DNA from: CAYJFK01 sp964369475
GTDB taxonomy: Bacteria > Bacillota > Clostridia > Oscillospirales > Feifaniaceae
Reading direction: 5' to 3'
Assembly: GCA_964369475.1 (NCBI GenBank)
Contig: CAYJFK010000008.1
Span: 1-60,038 of the forward strand
Length of the DNA: 60,038 nt
Both the position numbers and the translations under genes were made by a program. The notes below the pieces were generated by a model. That model was not told where the DNA came from, made no database searches, and worked only from the letters and a program-made list of their open reading frames with translations. Below, in pieces: positions 34,235 to 44,225 of this stretch (within the stretch, counting starts at the first letter, position 1; each line of letters opens with the position of its first letter).

Positions 34235-37200
34235 TTACTTCCCAAAATTCTTACTATTTCTCGCTATTGCAAGATCTAAGAAGTTAACCTTGCCATCGTC
34301 GTTTAAATCTAAGGCTTCCGTCTCAACAGTTGTTTGCTTGTTGTATACTTCTACGTCCGCAATTCTTCTCAAATCTTCCCTGTCAACGGTATAATCGCCT
34401 GTAACATCAGAATATTTTGGCTCATCGGTAAAGATTGGATAACTGCTCGCCGAATCAGACTTCCACCAGTATGCCTTTAGAGTATCGTCTGTTACATTGT
34501 CATTATAGGCTTTTGTACCGTCGTTTAGAGCTTCGGCGAGGTTGTTTTTAGAAATGGTGTCGTCTGCTGTAACACCCTCGTTTAAGGTGATTTCCGAGCT
34601 TTCCGACTCAAACCAGCCTACATTGGTAACAGTACCGTTAGATTGATTCACACCGACCGTTGCGCCCATGCTTGTCAAATAGTAACTGTTTACAACACTG
34701 CCGCTTGACTCGTTAGTGCCTACCACGCCACCTAAAACGTATTCAGAATTGTAATCAGGAGAGATATCAGCCGAAAATCCACCTGAGTTATAACAGTTTT
34801 CTACGGTTCCTCCGTCGTTATATCCAACCACGCCACCGAACACTGCCTTATAGTCTGTACCAAACGCATATAAGGATTCTTTGTTGTAGGAATTTGTAAC
34901 CTCTCCATAGTTATAGCCCACTATGCCACCTAAAAAATCATCACTAGCAAGAGAAGCGCTGTTAGTGCAATTTGTTACCGTTCCTGCATTTTCACCTGCA
35001 ATGCCACCTACTCGATTATTGCCCATTACAATTACGTTGTTACTACAATTTATAACAATTCCTTCGTTGTACCCAATTACGCCGCCGGCATTATCATTGG
35101 CCGTTACACTACCTTGAACGCTGAGATTTTTTACTGTACTACCAACGGCAGTATAGCCAAAAAGCGCTTGGTAATCGCTTTGAGGTGCATCTATCAACAA
35201 CCCGGTAATATTAAAGTTTGCACCGTCAAAAGACCCTGTGAACTTGTTAACACTGTTTCCTATCGGATTCCAGCGATGTTCTGACAGGTCTATTTCATTT
35301 GTTAGTATATATCTGTCTGAGCCTCTGCCTTCAAGCACCTCTTGCGCAAGCCACGCAAGCTCTGCACCTGAGCTGATTTTATAGGGCGAATCTATGCTGC
35401 CATCTCCCTCTGTTGGTGCTGATATATTATCGATCCAATATGTTGCATAAACCGGATATCCACCATTTTGGTTTATGCTCGACTTCCATGCCTTCGCCGC
35501 AACTGTCGGCGGTTGATTGCCTTCCACATAGGGATCTGAATCTAAATTATACGCATTAGCACCTGCGTTAAGCGCATCGAAAAGACTTGACATAGGTATG
35601 GTGCTATTTACTGTTGCTTCGGAACCTATTGTAATAGCCGAGTTTGCCGACTCAAACGAGCCTACATTGGTTATAGTTCCGACCTTATACTTTACACCCA
35701 CGCTTGCCCCAGTGCCGCTTTTGTAGTAGCTGTTGGTAATAATACTTGTGTTATTATTATCTGGATACCCCACTACACCTCCCACATTGACACTTGCAAC
35801 ACCTGCATCTATCGTGCCCATCGAATAGTTGTTTGTAACAAAACTTGAACTGTACCCCGCAATGCCTCCGACCTGGGCATAATCACCGTCTGCTGTAATG
35901 TTGCCTGTGTTGTAATTATTCGCAATGGTACCTTTTCTAACTTCGTCTTCATAATTGCTATAACCGGCAATGCCTCCGACCTTGACAAATGATCCATTAG
36001 CTGTGGCGCTTCCGCTATTGTGGTTATTTGTAACAACACCTAAGTTTCTCCCCACTATGCCTCCGACATTGGAATCATTACCATTAGCAGTAACGCTGCC
36101 GTTGTAGTTGCAATTCGTTATACTACCTGTATTATCTCCAACTATACCGCCGAGATCGTTCCTTTCAGCGGTATTTACAATTGTAATGTCGGCATCGCAC
36201 ATCGATATAATTCCACTATTAACGCCGGCTATGCCACCAACACCGACAATGCTATTTGTCGTAATCGTTCCACTATTGTTAATACTATTTGTTACGCTGC
36301 CTTCGTTCTCTCCCACTACGCCTCCAACACGGGAAGCACTACCTGATGCAGAAATCGTAGTGCTACTACTACTATTTACTACCGTCGCTGACGCTTGATT
36401 ATGCCCTACCACACCTCCTATGTAGGGAGAGCTACCTGTGGTGGTAATGGCGCCACTGTTGGTGCAATTTATAATATCGGCTTGGTTAACACCTGCAATT
36501 CCGCCAATACTGTCATCACCCACAGACAGTATTTCTCCACTGTTGGTGCTCTCTTCTATGCTTTCAGCGCTTTGCGTTCCTACGATGCCACCGATAAATG
36601 AAGACTCCCCAGACGAGAGCGTTCCGCTATTAGTACAACTTATAATCATACCGCTACCATATCCCGTTATACCGCCAACATTAGAATATCCAGCTTTAGA
36701 TGAAACCGTTCCGCTATTGGTACTATTTTCGATTTTGCTACTGCCACGGCTATAACCTACGACGCCGCCAACATTAGAATTTTCAGCCATAGCTGTAATT
36801 TTTGCGCTGTTGTTGCAGTTTATGACACTACCATAACTTTGCCCCACTACACCTCCGACATTGCTTTTGCCTGTGACTTCACCATCCACACTAACATTTT
36901 TTACCGTTCCAAAACTATCCAAATACCCAAAGAGCCCTTGCCGATCGCTTTCAGGTGCATAGATATAGATCCCGGTTATTTTTTTGTTTTCGCCATCAAA
37001 AGTGCCTCTAAAACTCTGGCTGTCAGCTCCTATCGGTGTCCATATATGTGCCGATAGGTCTATGTCTCTTGATAATGTATATGCATCTGCTCCCCTGTAT
37101 GCATTTACCTCTTGCGCCATCCATGCAAGTTCTGCACCTGAGGTGATTTTATAGGGCGAGTCTATGCTGCCGTCACCCTCTGTCGGTACTGATACATTGT

Positions 37201-38599
37201 CACTCCAATATGTTGCATGAATCGGATAGTTATCGTTTTGCGTCGAACTTGGCCTCCAGCTTGTCGCCGCAACTGTAGGCGCTTGATTGCCTTCCACGTC
37301 AGGATCTGAATCTAAATTATACGCATTAGCACCTGCGTAAAGTGCATCGAAAAGACTTGACATTGGTATGGTGCTATCTTCTGTTGCTTCAGAACCTTTT
37401 GTAATAGCCGAGTTTGCCGACTCAAACGAGCCCACATTGGTAACAGGGTCATTATTTACGTTCACGAATACACCCGCAGGCCATCCCATACTATCTAAGT
37501 AGTAGCTATTTGTAACGCTACCACCGTTTATAGTCGCTACCACGCCTCCATAAATTCTATCCTCGTTTGTAATGACCTTACCTGTACTGTAACAGTTCGT
37601 TATATCAGAATCAATGCTTGTTCCCGATATACCACCAAAGTAACCTGCACCCGTTATATCTCCTCTATTATAGGAGTTCACAACGCTATCTGAGTCATTG
37701 AAACCACTGATACCGCCGACATATTCACTGCCCGTTACCGCCGCAATGTTATAGCAGTTTACAGTGCTACCATTGTTATTAGTACCTATAACACCACCGA
37801 CATTCCAGTTTCCCGAAACTATGCCACTATTGCTGCAATTTGTAACACTCCCCGATGATTTACTCCCTATAATACCACCAACGCTACCATGTTCAGAAGC
37901 TGGGTCACTATCGCCATAAACTGCACCACTGTTAGTGCAGTTTGTGATACTGTTCGAACTGTTGTTTCCCACCCTTCCGACTATTCCACCGACTACCGAA
38001 TCTCCTGTGACCGTGCTACCATTCGTACAGCCCGCAACGCTGCCTAAGGTAATATTTCCAACCAAACCGCCTACAACGCTTTGTCCTGTAACGACGACAG
38101 CACTATCACAGTTTTCGACACTGCCGGAGGCGATATTACCAACCAATCCACCTACATAATTACTACCGGTAACTTCCCCGAAAACGTTGACATTTTCCAC
38201 TATCCCGCCTTCGTTAATATAGCCGAAAAGTCCTTGGTCTGCGCTTGACGTCGAATTTATGTAAAGACCGGTAATATTGCATTCTCCTCCATCAAAGGTG
38301 CCCTGGAAGTTGTTGGACAACGTACCTATCGGTGTCCATGGGTTTGAAGCTCCACCGAGATTTATGTCCGAGGTTAAGGTGACGGTTTTGCCCTTAAAAT
38401 TTGTACCACTGTTAACAAGTTCAGCAAAACCCGCAAACTCTGCTGCGGTCGTTAGTGTAAAGCTTTCTGCGCTGCCATCCCCATACCAATCGGTATTTCT
38501 TGTACTTCCGTCCCACAAATCAACCGCATGTGATGATAGTGGCAATATCGCCATAATGCAGATGGCGAGTAAGATAGGTAATAGTTTTTGTCTTTTCAT
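34235..38599 (-). CDS. Giant secreted GLUG-repeat protein with C-terminal type I dockerin (copy 1)
   Basis: The 1454-residue product has a signal peptide (MKRQKLLP..., cleavage near SSHA, about 25). Three modules begin near residues 27, 471 and 1061. Each opens with a conserved block (ITSGAELAW..., DIDLS.H.W.PIG, F.GTFDG...ITGLYI, GLFGY...GTVKN) and continues with many GLUG repeats of 24-30 residues (VGGVVGxNxGxVTNCxNSG). A NVGSFESANSAIT linker closes the first two modules. The last 60 residues are a dockerin: calcium loops DVTGDYTVDREDL and DLNDDGKVNFLDL, ending ARNSKNFGK. It has no sortase or SLH anchor, so docking to a cohesin is the likely way to the surface. An adhesin role is inferred. 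Confidence 0.88.
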   Translation of the reverse strand: MKRQKLLPILLAICIMAILPLSSHAVDLWDGSTRNTDWYGDGSAESFTLTTAAEFAGFAELVNSGTNFKGKTVTLTSDINLGGASNPWTPIGTLSNNFQGTFDGGECNITGLYINSTSSADQGLFGYINEGGIVENVNVFGEVTGSNYVGGLVGNIASGSVENCDSAVVVTGQSVVGGLVGNITLGSVAGCTNGSTVTGDSVVGGIVGRVGNNSSNSITNCTNSGAVYGDSDPASEHGSVGGIIGSKSSGSVTNCSNSGIVSGNWNVGGVIGTNNNGSTVNCYNIAAVTGSEYVGGISGFNDSDSVVNSYNRGDITGAGYFGGISGTSIDSDITNCYSTGKVITNEDRIYGGVVATINGGSVTNSYYLDSMGWPAGVFVNVNNDPVTNVGSFESANSAITKGSEATEDSTIPMSSLFDALYAGANAYNLDSDPDVEGNQAPTVAATSWRPSSTQNDNYPIHATYWSDNVSVPTEGDGSIDSPYKITSGAELAWMAQEVNAYRGADAYTLSRDIDLSAHIWTPIGADSQSFRGTFDGENKKITGIYIYAPESDRQGLFGYLDSFGTVKNVSVDGEVTGKSNVGGVVGQSYGSVINCNNSAKITAMAENSNVGGVVGYSRGSSKIENSTNSGTVSSKAGYSNVGGITGYGSGMIISCTNSGTLSSGESSFIGGIVGTQSAESIEESTNSGEILSVGDDSIGGIAGVNQADIINCTNSGAITTTGSSPYIGGVVGHNQASATVVNSSSSTTISASGSASRVGGVVGENEGSVTNSINNSGTITTNSIVGVGGIAGVNSGIISMCDADITIVNTAERNDLGGIVGDNTGSITNCNYNGSVTANGNDSNVGGIVGRNLGVVTNNHNSGSATANGSFVKVGGIAGYSNYEDEVRKGTIANNYNTGNITADGDYAQVGGIAGYSSSFVTNNYSMGTIDAGVASVNVGGVVGYPDNNNTSIITNSYYKSGTGASVGVKYKVGTITNVGSFESANSAITIGSEATVNSTIPMSSLFDALNAGANAYNLDSDPYVEGNQPPTVAAKAWKSSINQNGGYPVYATYWIDNISAPTEGDGSIDSPYKISSGAELAWLAQEVLEGRGSDRYILTNEIDLSEHRWNPIGNSVNKFTGSFDGANFNITGLLIDAPQSDYQALFGYTAVGSTVKNLSVQGSVTANDNAGGVIGYNEGIVINCSNNVIVMGNNRVGGIAGENAGTVTNCTNSASLASDDFLGGIVGYNYGEVTNSYNKESLYAFGTDYKAVFGGVVGYNDGGTVENCYNSGGFSADISPDYNSEYVLGGVVGTNESSGSVVNSYYLTSMGATVGVNQSNGTVTNVGWFESESSEITLNEGVTADDTISKNNLAEALNDGTKAYNDNVTDDTLKAYWWKSDSASSYPIFTDEPKYSDVTGDYTVDREDLRRIADVEVYNKQTTVETEALDLNDDGKVNFLDLAIARNSKNFGK

Positions 38600-38996
38600 A
38601 AGTCCTCCAATAACTTTTTCTTTTTTAGTTTTTTATTTTAATAGTAGCACATTAGTTAAATATTATCAACAAGTTTTACAGAGTATTTAACGAATAGCAA
38701 TACATTTGCCCCCAAAAAAACACCATATTAAAACAGACCATTCGGAAAATCCACATAATCTGTTTTGATATATTTTATTATCGATCTGCCAAGTGCCATG
38801 GACTACATCGGAGTCCATGGCACTACCGTGTACTATATGATAGTTTCGCATAATGTACTTTTTCTAACTATACCCTCATGCATGTAGAAATCTGTCGACA
38901 TCAACATACCTGATCACAAAATCACATAGCTGCGGCAAGGCATCGACGCAGCTATGTGATTTCCGAGTTATAGGTCTTTGCGGCCGCTTTAATCGG
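38600..38996. other. Intergenic region between the two GLUG-dockerin genes
   Basis: No gene is seen. It holds the upstream region of copy 1 (GGAGGACT ribosome binding site just before its start), a perfect 13-bp hairpin AGTGCCATGGACT/AGTCCATGGCACT at 38792-38824 of unknown role, and the terminator of the upstream gene at 38919-38962. Confidence 0.6.
38919..38962 (-). terminator. Probable terminator of GLUG-dockerin gene copy 2
   Basis: AAATCACATAGCTGCG pairs perfectly with CGCAGCTATGTGATTT around a 12-base loop, 34 bases downstream of the stop at 38997. On the minus strand it ends TTTTG. Confidence 0.65.
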
Positions 38997-41900
38997 TTAC
39001 TTGCCGAAGTTTTTGCTGTTCCTTGCCATCGCAAGGTCAGCAAAGTTTATCTTGCCGTCGCTGTTTAAATCGAGCATTCTATTTTGCTCGGTAGTCGATT
39101 TATTATAGTTCTCTTCTTGTGATATTGCTACGAGGTCTTGAATATCTACACGACCGTCTTCAGTAGAATCTCCCCTCTTTTGCATAGTGGGAAGAAATCC
39201 GTGAGCCCCCGACCAATGTAGTGCAAGGTATTCAGGGTCTGTTGTATTGTAGGTGTCCACGCCTATATTTAGCACATCACGCAAGGAGGTTTTGCCATTT
39301 ACTGCATTGATTAAAACCCCATCATTCGTGAAAGGCTCCATGTTTTGGGCGCTGCTCTCTTCAATGCCCACCCCTGTTTCTATCTGATTGCCGTTTGTTA
39401 TTGTAACGCTCTCAAGCCAAAAGGCACTTTGAACAGTTGCTGTATTTTTTCCGGCAACTGCACCCGCTCTATGAGTGTCATTTATTAAAGAGGCCTCAAC
39501 ATTGCCTGCCGAATAAGCGTTTGATATCAGGCTTTCACTTCCATTCAACCCAACAATTCCACCTGCAGTATCTCCATATATGCTTCCTGTGTTGACGGCA
39601 TTGCGCACCGTTCCTCCGTTGTTCCATCCAACAATTCCACCTATGTTGAAGTTCTGCCCCTCAATATCTCCGCTGTTTTTAACATTTAGAATAGTGCCAC
39701 TATTATATCCTGCTATGCCTCCGACATCTCGAGAACTGGATATTAAATCACAGTCACTTTGAACATTTACTATGGTACCACTATTATATCCTACTACACC
39801 GCTGATATACGACCTTGCATTGACCGTCCCGGACACGCTTAAGTTTTTCACCACCCCGGAAGTTTTAAGTCCGGCAAAGAGCGCTCGATAGTCCTCTTCG
39901 CTTCCTTGCGTGCCTACATCAAGCCCTGTGATTTTGTGGTTATCACCATCAAAAACGCCACCAAAGTAATACTCCTCCCTTCCTATTGGGTTCCACTTGT
40001 ATGACGACAAATCTATATCCCTGTCAAGGCGAACGGTCGCATATAGCATTCTATCGTTATCGACCTCAAGGGCAAACCATGCAAGCTCCTCGGGTGTGCT
40101 TATAACATAAACCCCGTCGGTCGGCGTTACAGGAGTGGTATAGTCGCTCCAGTTATTCGTAGCCTCATAAGTGGTAGGGTAGCCGCTAATAACCTTCCAT
40201 CTAATCAGGCGTTTTTCCACATTCAAGGCATCGACAAGGCTCGTAATATCGCTCTGCTCTCCTACTGTGATGGACGGAGAGAAGGTGCCGCCTTGCTCAA
40301 ATGGATGTACATCACGAACAGTGCCGCCACTTTGACCAAGTCCAAGAGCCGTGTTATCTTCGAGCCAGAACGAAGAAGTAAGGCTTGACGATACTCCCGA
40401 TTGTTTTCCTACAATAGCACCGACCTGATTAGTTCCGCTAACCGTTGCTGTGGTGTAGGAGTTGCCAAGCTTGCCTCCGTAGTTGTCCCCTATTATGCCG
40501 CCAACACGCTCATTTCCGTATAATGTGCCATGTACTGCTACATTTGATATATTGCCAAAATTTGCACCTGCAAGTCCGCCTGTACTGCTTGCGCCGATCA
40601 TAAATACATCGTCGAGCATAATATTCTCAATGATACCGTCACTCCCCACCACTCCGAAAAGACCGCTGTCTTGAAGTGACTGTGTCATTGTCAGGCCGCT
40701 TATTTTGTATGTATGTCCATCAAATATGCCTTTGAAGTGATTTGCAGTGCCTGCAGCTCCAATGGGCGACCACTGTAAACCACTGAGATCAATATTTGCT
40801 CCAAGCGTAATGGTTTGACCTGCAAAATCATCCTGTCCACTTCGTGATTGTGCCGCTATATATGCAAGCTGCTCGGCGGTAGTTACTGTAAAATCTCCAC
40901 TTGACTCCACTCCCGTACCGTCAGCAAAGGACGACCATCCATAGATATTGAGTACAGGCTTACTTGCACTCTCCCCCTCTGTCCACGGAAAGGCGTATCC
41001 GCTTGGCGTCAGTGCGTCGTTGTAGGAGGCAACACTGCTATTTAGGGCTGTTAGCAAAGTTCCACCGCTCGTTAGAGTGCCAACTTGTGCATAGGACTCG
41101 AAACTTTCCCCTGCACTACCCGTACCCACTCCCGTTTCCGTGGTGTTTCCGCCAAAAATCGTTATACCATCAAGCCAGTATCCGCTTGACACCTTGCCTT
41201 CTACATCATCATTTTTTCCTATAATCGCACCTATAATCGGGCTTTCCGTCGCTCTTGCCGACAGGTTTCCGGCATTATATATGTTTTTCACGCTGCCCGA
41301 CAAACTGTTATCTGCGACAATGCCGCCTACAATGGTGTCGCCTTGTACTTGTCCCATGTTTGATGCGTTAAACAGAGTGCTATTGTTACTGCCAACAACA
41401 CCGCCTACCACGATTAAGCCACGCACATAGCTACTGCTTTGCACGCTGTCCACATGCCCCGAGTTTGTTCCACCGATACCGCCAACAAATGTTCCACCGC
41501 TCGGTATCCCGTCTGTCGTTGCATAAGTGATACTTCCGTTCTCCTCGTTTCTTCCGAAAATTCCGCCGACAGTTTCTGTGCCTACAATCAAACCGGACAC
41601 ATGCACATTGCGCAAAGTGCCATAGTTGTGTCCAACTATACCACCGACAAACTCTTTACCTATAATGTTTGCCCCACTAAGTGTTACATCTTGCACTACA
41701 CCACCTGCATTAACAACACTAAAGAGACCGACTTTGTCATTTTTCGACTGTATATACAGTCCGCTTATTGTATGTCCGCCGCCGTAGAAAGTTCCTAAAA
41801 ACTCGCCTTCGCTTGCGATAGGTGACCAAATGTATGCAGATAGATCAATGTCTGCTGTAAGTATAATTGTATCACCTTCAAATGTAATGCCGTTATAGCT

Positions 41901-43169
41901 TTGCTCTTCAATCCAAGCAAGCTCATTTGCGGTATTTATTATATAGCTCCCGTTTTCCTGTGTAGGCGTGCTGACATGATCCCTCCACAATTCTGTCGGA
42001 ACTGCCGTTATTGGGTTAGCATCAGTGCCTGCTACCCATTTAAAAGAAGACTCCAGGCTCGCATCAACAGTACGTGATGCATTTAACGCATCTATCAGTG
42101 TCGTAATACCACTTTCATTGCCAATCGTGATAGCCGACGAGAACACATATCCGTTATTGTTAGTAAACTCATGAGTTGTAATAACACTCTCATTACCTTC
42201 GACATAGCCACCAACGTGGAATTCGCACGATGTATCGAGATAAAAACCGTGTTCGATAACAGCGTTGTTGTTAAAACCTACTACGCCTCCAAACATCGGC
42301 TGCTCCTCCGTGCTTATTGGCGACAAAATGACTTCCGCTGCATTGTAGGCAGTCGACAGATACCCGTCTGTGTGAACGCCTATAATACCTCCTATGTCCT
42401 TGTTACCGTGGATAGCATCTCCTATGCTGTAAACATTCATAACATTGCCGCCAAGGTTCCAGCCTACAATACCGCCTGCACTTTTATCTGCGTTGACTGT
42501 AGCCATGTTTACAGCATTCATGAGCAGCCCATCGTTGCGCCCGATTATGCCTCCAGCCTCATTTACTAATGCTGATACAATAGCGTTATTGCTGACATTG
42601 TTAACCGTAGCGTTATGGGAGCTTGCACCGATAATTCCACCGACAGCCGCATTACCGCTAACGTGCCCGGAGAGCACATGAATGTCGGATACAGCTCCAA
42701 AGTTCGAGCCGATAACAGCGCCGATATTTGATCCACTCGATTCAACAGTAACATCTTCCAAATTCACATTGTGAACACGCCCCGAGTAGTTGACATACCC
42801 AAACAGACCGACATGATTGTCGGTAGACTCTATGATAAATAGATTAGAAATTGTAAAGTTACTTCCTTCAAAAGTACCATCAAATTTACTACTCCCATTT
42901 CCTATAGGAACCCACCACGCACCACTTAAATCAATGTCGCTTTGAAGTTGCACGACCTTGTCCTCAAAGTCATTTGTGCCGCTGTTTACCTGCTGTGCAA
43001 CCCAAGCGAGCTGCTGAGGAGAGCTCACATAGTAAAAAATACCCTCCGGTGTAATAGGCGCTACATCATCACTCCACATTGATGGCGAAGATGCAAATGC
43101 CGTTGTAGGAAAGATCATGGCACTCAAGCAAAATAGTAGAACAAACATTCCGATAAACTTTTTAGTCAT
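38997..43169 (-). CDS. Giant secreted GLUG-repeat protein with C-terminal type I dockerin (copy 2)
   Basis: This 1390-residue protein has a signal peptide (MTKKFIGMFVLLF..., cleavage near AFA-SS, about 26). Four modules start near residues 30, 395, 748 and 1003, each with an ELAW/QLAY block, DIDLS...W.PIG and G.FDG..., followed by GLUG repeats such as VGGIVGHNYGTLRNVHVSG. It is more diverged from copy 1 than the module order suggests, but the last 60 residues are a closely related dockerin (loops DSTEDGRVDIQDL and DLNSDGKINFADL, tail ARNSKNFGK). A long leader with an extended -10 (TGGTATAAT near 43460) precedes it on the minus strand. Confidence 0.88.
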   Translation of the reverse strand: MTKKFIGMFVLLFCLSAMIFPTTAFASSPSMWSDDVAPITPEGIFYYVSSPQQLAWVAQQVNSGTNDFEDKVVQLQSDIDLSGAWWVPIGNGSSKFDGTFEGSNFTISNLFIIESTDNHVGLFGYVNYSGRVHNVNLEDVTVESSGSNIGAVIGSNFGAVSDIHVLSGHVSGNAAVGGIIGASSHNATVNNVSNNAIVSALVNEAGGIIGRNDGLLMNAVNMATVNADKSAGGIVGWNLGGNVMNVYSIGDAIHGNKDIGGIIGVHTDGYLSTAYNAAEVILSPISTEEQPMFGGVVGFNNNAVIEHGFYLDTSCEFHVGGYVEGNESVITTHEFTNNNGYVFSSAITIGNESGITTLIDALNASRTVDASLESSFKWVAGTDANPITAVPTELWRDHVSTPTQENGSYIINTANELAWIEEQSYNGITFEGDTIILTADIDLSAYIWSPIASEGEFLGTFYGGGHTISGLYIQSKNDKVGLFSVVNAGGVVQDVTLSGANIIGKEFVGGIVGHNYGTLRNVHVSGLIVGTETVGGIFGRNEENGSITYATTDGIPSGGTFVGGIGGTNSGHVDSVQSSSYVRGLIVVGGVVGSNNSTLFNASNMGQVQGDTIVGGIVADNSLSGSVKNIYNAGNLSARATESPIIGAIIGKNDDVEGKVSSGYWLDGITIFGGNTTETGVGTGSAGESFESYAQVGTLTSGGTLLTALNSSVASYNDALTPSGYAFPWTEGESASKPVLNIYGWSSFADGTGVESSGDFTVTTAEQLAYIAAQSRSGQDDFAGQTITLGANIDLSGLQWSPIGAAGTANHFKGIFDGHTYKISGLTMTQSLQDSGLFGVVGSDGIIENIMLDDVFMIGASSTGGLAGANFGNISNVAVHGTLYGNERVGGIIGDNYGGKLGNSYTTATVSGTNQVGAIVGKQSGVSSSLTSSFWLEDNTALGLGQSGGTVRDVHPFEQGGTFSPSITVGEQSDITSLVDALNVEKRLIRWKVISGYPTTYEATNNWSDYTTPVTPTDGVYVISTPEELAWFALEVDNDRMLYATVRLDRDIDLSSYKWNPIGREEYYFGGVFDGDNHKITGLDVGTQGSEEDYRALFAGLKTSGVVKNLSVSGTVNARSYISGVVGYNSGTIVNVQSDCDLISSSRDVGGIAGYNSGTILNVKNSGDIEGQNFNIGGIVGWNNGGTVRNAVNTGSIYGDTAGGIVGLNGSESLISNAYSAGNVEASLINDTHRAGAVAGKNTATVQSAFWLESVTITNGNQIETGVGIEESSAQNMEPFTNDGVLINAVNGKTSLRDVLNIGVDTYNTTDPEYLALHWSGAHGFLPTMQKRGDSTEDGRVDIQDLVAISQEENYNKSTTEQNRMLDLNSDGKINFADLAMARNSKNFGK

Positions 43170-43829
43170 TGTAAACTACCCCCAAAAAAAATAGTAGTTT
43201 TTAAAGTTCCTCTCCAAGAACTTTGCAAAACATTATTACGCTCCGCCTGAAGCAAACCGTGCTTTTCACCTTTGCAGTTTGTTTTGGCATTGTTGCAACA
43301 TGTGCATGATTTAATGCCGAATATGAACCAATAGGTAGATAAAAAGCGCTGTACGCCACTCAATAAAAAACACATCGGTCTGTACAACAAAAACAAAAGT
43401 CAATCATGTAAGCATGACATAGTTTTAGATTAACTTAGCTCTTTATACAGATTGATTATACCATAACATGGTATATAAAGTCATCCCCAAGTTTGAGAAT
43501 ATTTGTGTTTTTGAGGGACTACTCCGTCACCTCGACAAGCGTGGTGTATTCTTTAACTGTTCGGTCGGTTTCGATGGTTTTGCCAATCAACCGCTCGGTA
43601 GGTGTATGGGGTCCGTTTGCCCTCGGAGTGGTCTTTGTGGTTTGTTTTGCTCTATGGTTGGGAGTTTATTTTTGTGCCTCCTTTTATTTGGTGAAGCATA
43701 AAAGAGGGTAAGTTCATCAAAAAACTCACCCTCTTTTATGCTTTTTGCAACTTTTTTCAACGCCCTGCTTTGCAACGTGAAAAAAGTGTTTTTTCTTTAC
43801 TGGACTTGATTTTTTATGGTAAATCTTTC
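43170..43829. other. Intergenic region, leader of the GLUG gene and possible gene remnants
   Basis: The part next to 43169 is the minus-strand leader of GLUG copy 2, with GGGGGT as ribosome binding site and TGGTATAAT about 290 bases upstream as an extended -10. Between 43490 and 43700 several short frames overlap on both strands. One plus-strand frame (43493-43711) encodes a hydrophobic segment but opens with TTG and has no ribosome binding site. None is convincing. Confidence 0.4.
43696..43746 (+). terminator. Strong hairpin with T-run on the plus strand
   Basis: GCATAAAAGAGGGT-A-AGTT pairs with AACT-C-ACCCTCTTTTATGC (one mismatch), followed by TTTTT on the plus strand. It points to a plus-strand transcript ending here, although no convincing plus-strand gene lies upstream. 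It may be left from a lost gene. Confidence 0.6.
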
Positions 43830-44222
43830 TTATTTAGTAACCCTCAACGCACCCCCCTGACTCCTCACCCACATATCAATCCCATTCCCATAAACCTCGA
43901 CCCTCACCCCATAGACCCCGTCTCTCTCCCACAATACGTCTGCCGTAGGCAGTCTATCGAGCACTGCTTCTATCGACGCACCGCTATACTCAAACTTCAC
44001 CACTCTGAGCTCGCCGGAGAACATAAACTGCACTCTTTTTCTAAACTCCCCATCGTCGAACTTGTCCTTGTACGGCACCTTAAAGCTATCCTTTGTGCCG
44101 TTGTAGCGTTCGATTCGGTCGATTCTAAAGACCGTTGGGAATCCTTTATCCTCATTAGCCATGTAGGGCTCTGTGAGCATTGTTATAAAAACGATAGTTT
44201 TCTCATCACACTGCCCCCCCAA
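43830..44222 (-). pseudogene. C-terminal fragment of a WYL-domain transcription regulator
   Basis: The frame encodes about 130 residues that match the second half of a WYL domain (FRIDRIERYNGTKDSF) and the following WCX domain (FRKRVQFMFSGELRVVKFEY, LDRLPTADVLWERDGVYGVRVEVYG, WVRSQGG). The N-terminal HTH and the first half of WYL are missing: the sequence upstream is the end of the VWA gene, 3 bases away. The only possible starts are a TTG or internal ATGs. It is probably a truncated regulator, or less likely a small ligand-binding protein translated after the VWA gene. Confidence 0.65.
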
Positions 44223-44225
44223 GCA

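Noticed and set aside
34235..43169. Many plus-strand open frames inside the GLUG genes
   Set aside because: They lie opposite repetitive Gly/Asn/Thr-rich codons, lack ribosome binding sites and show low-complexity products.
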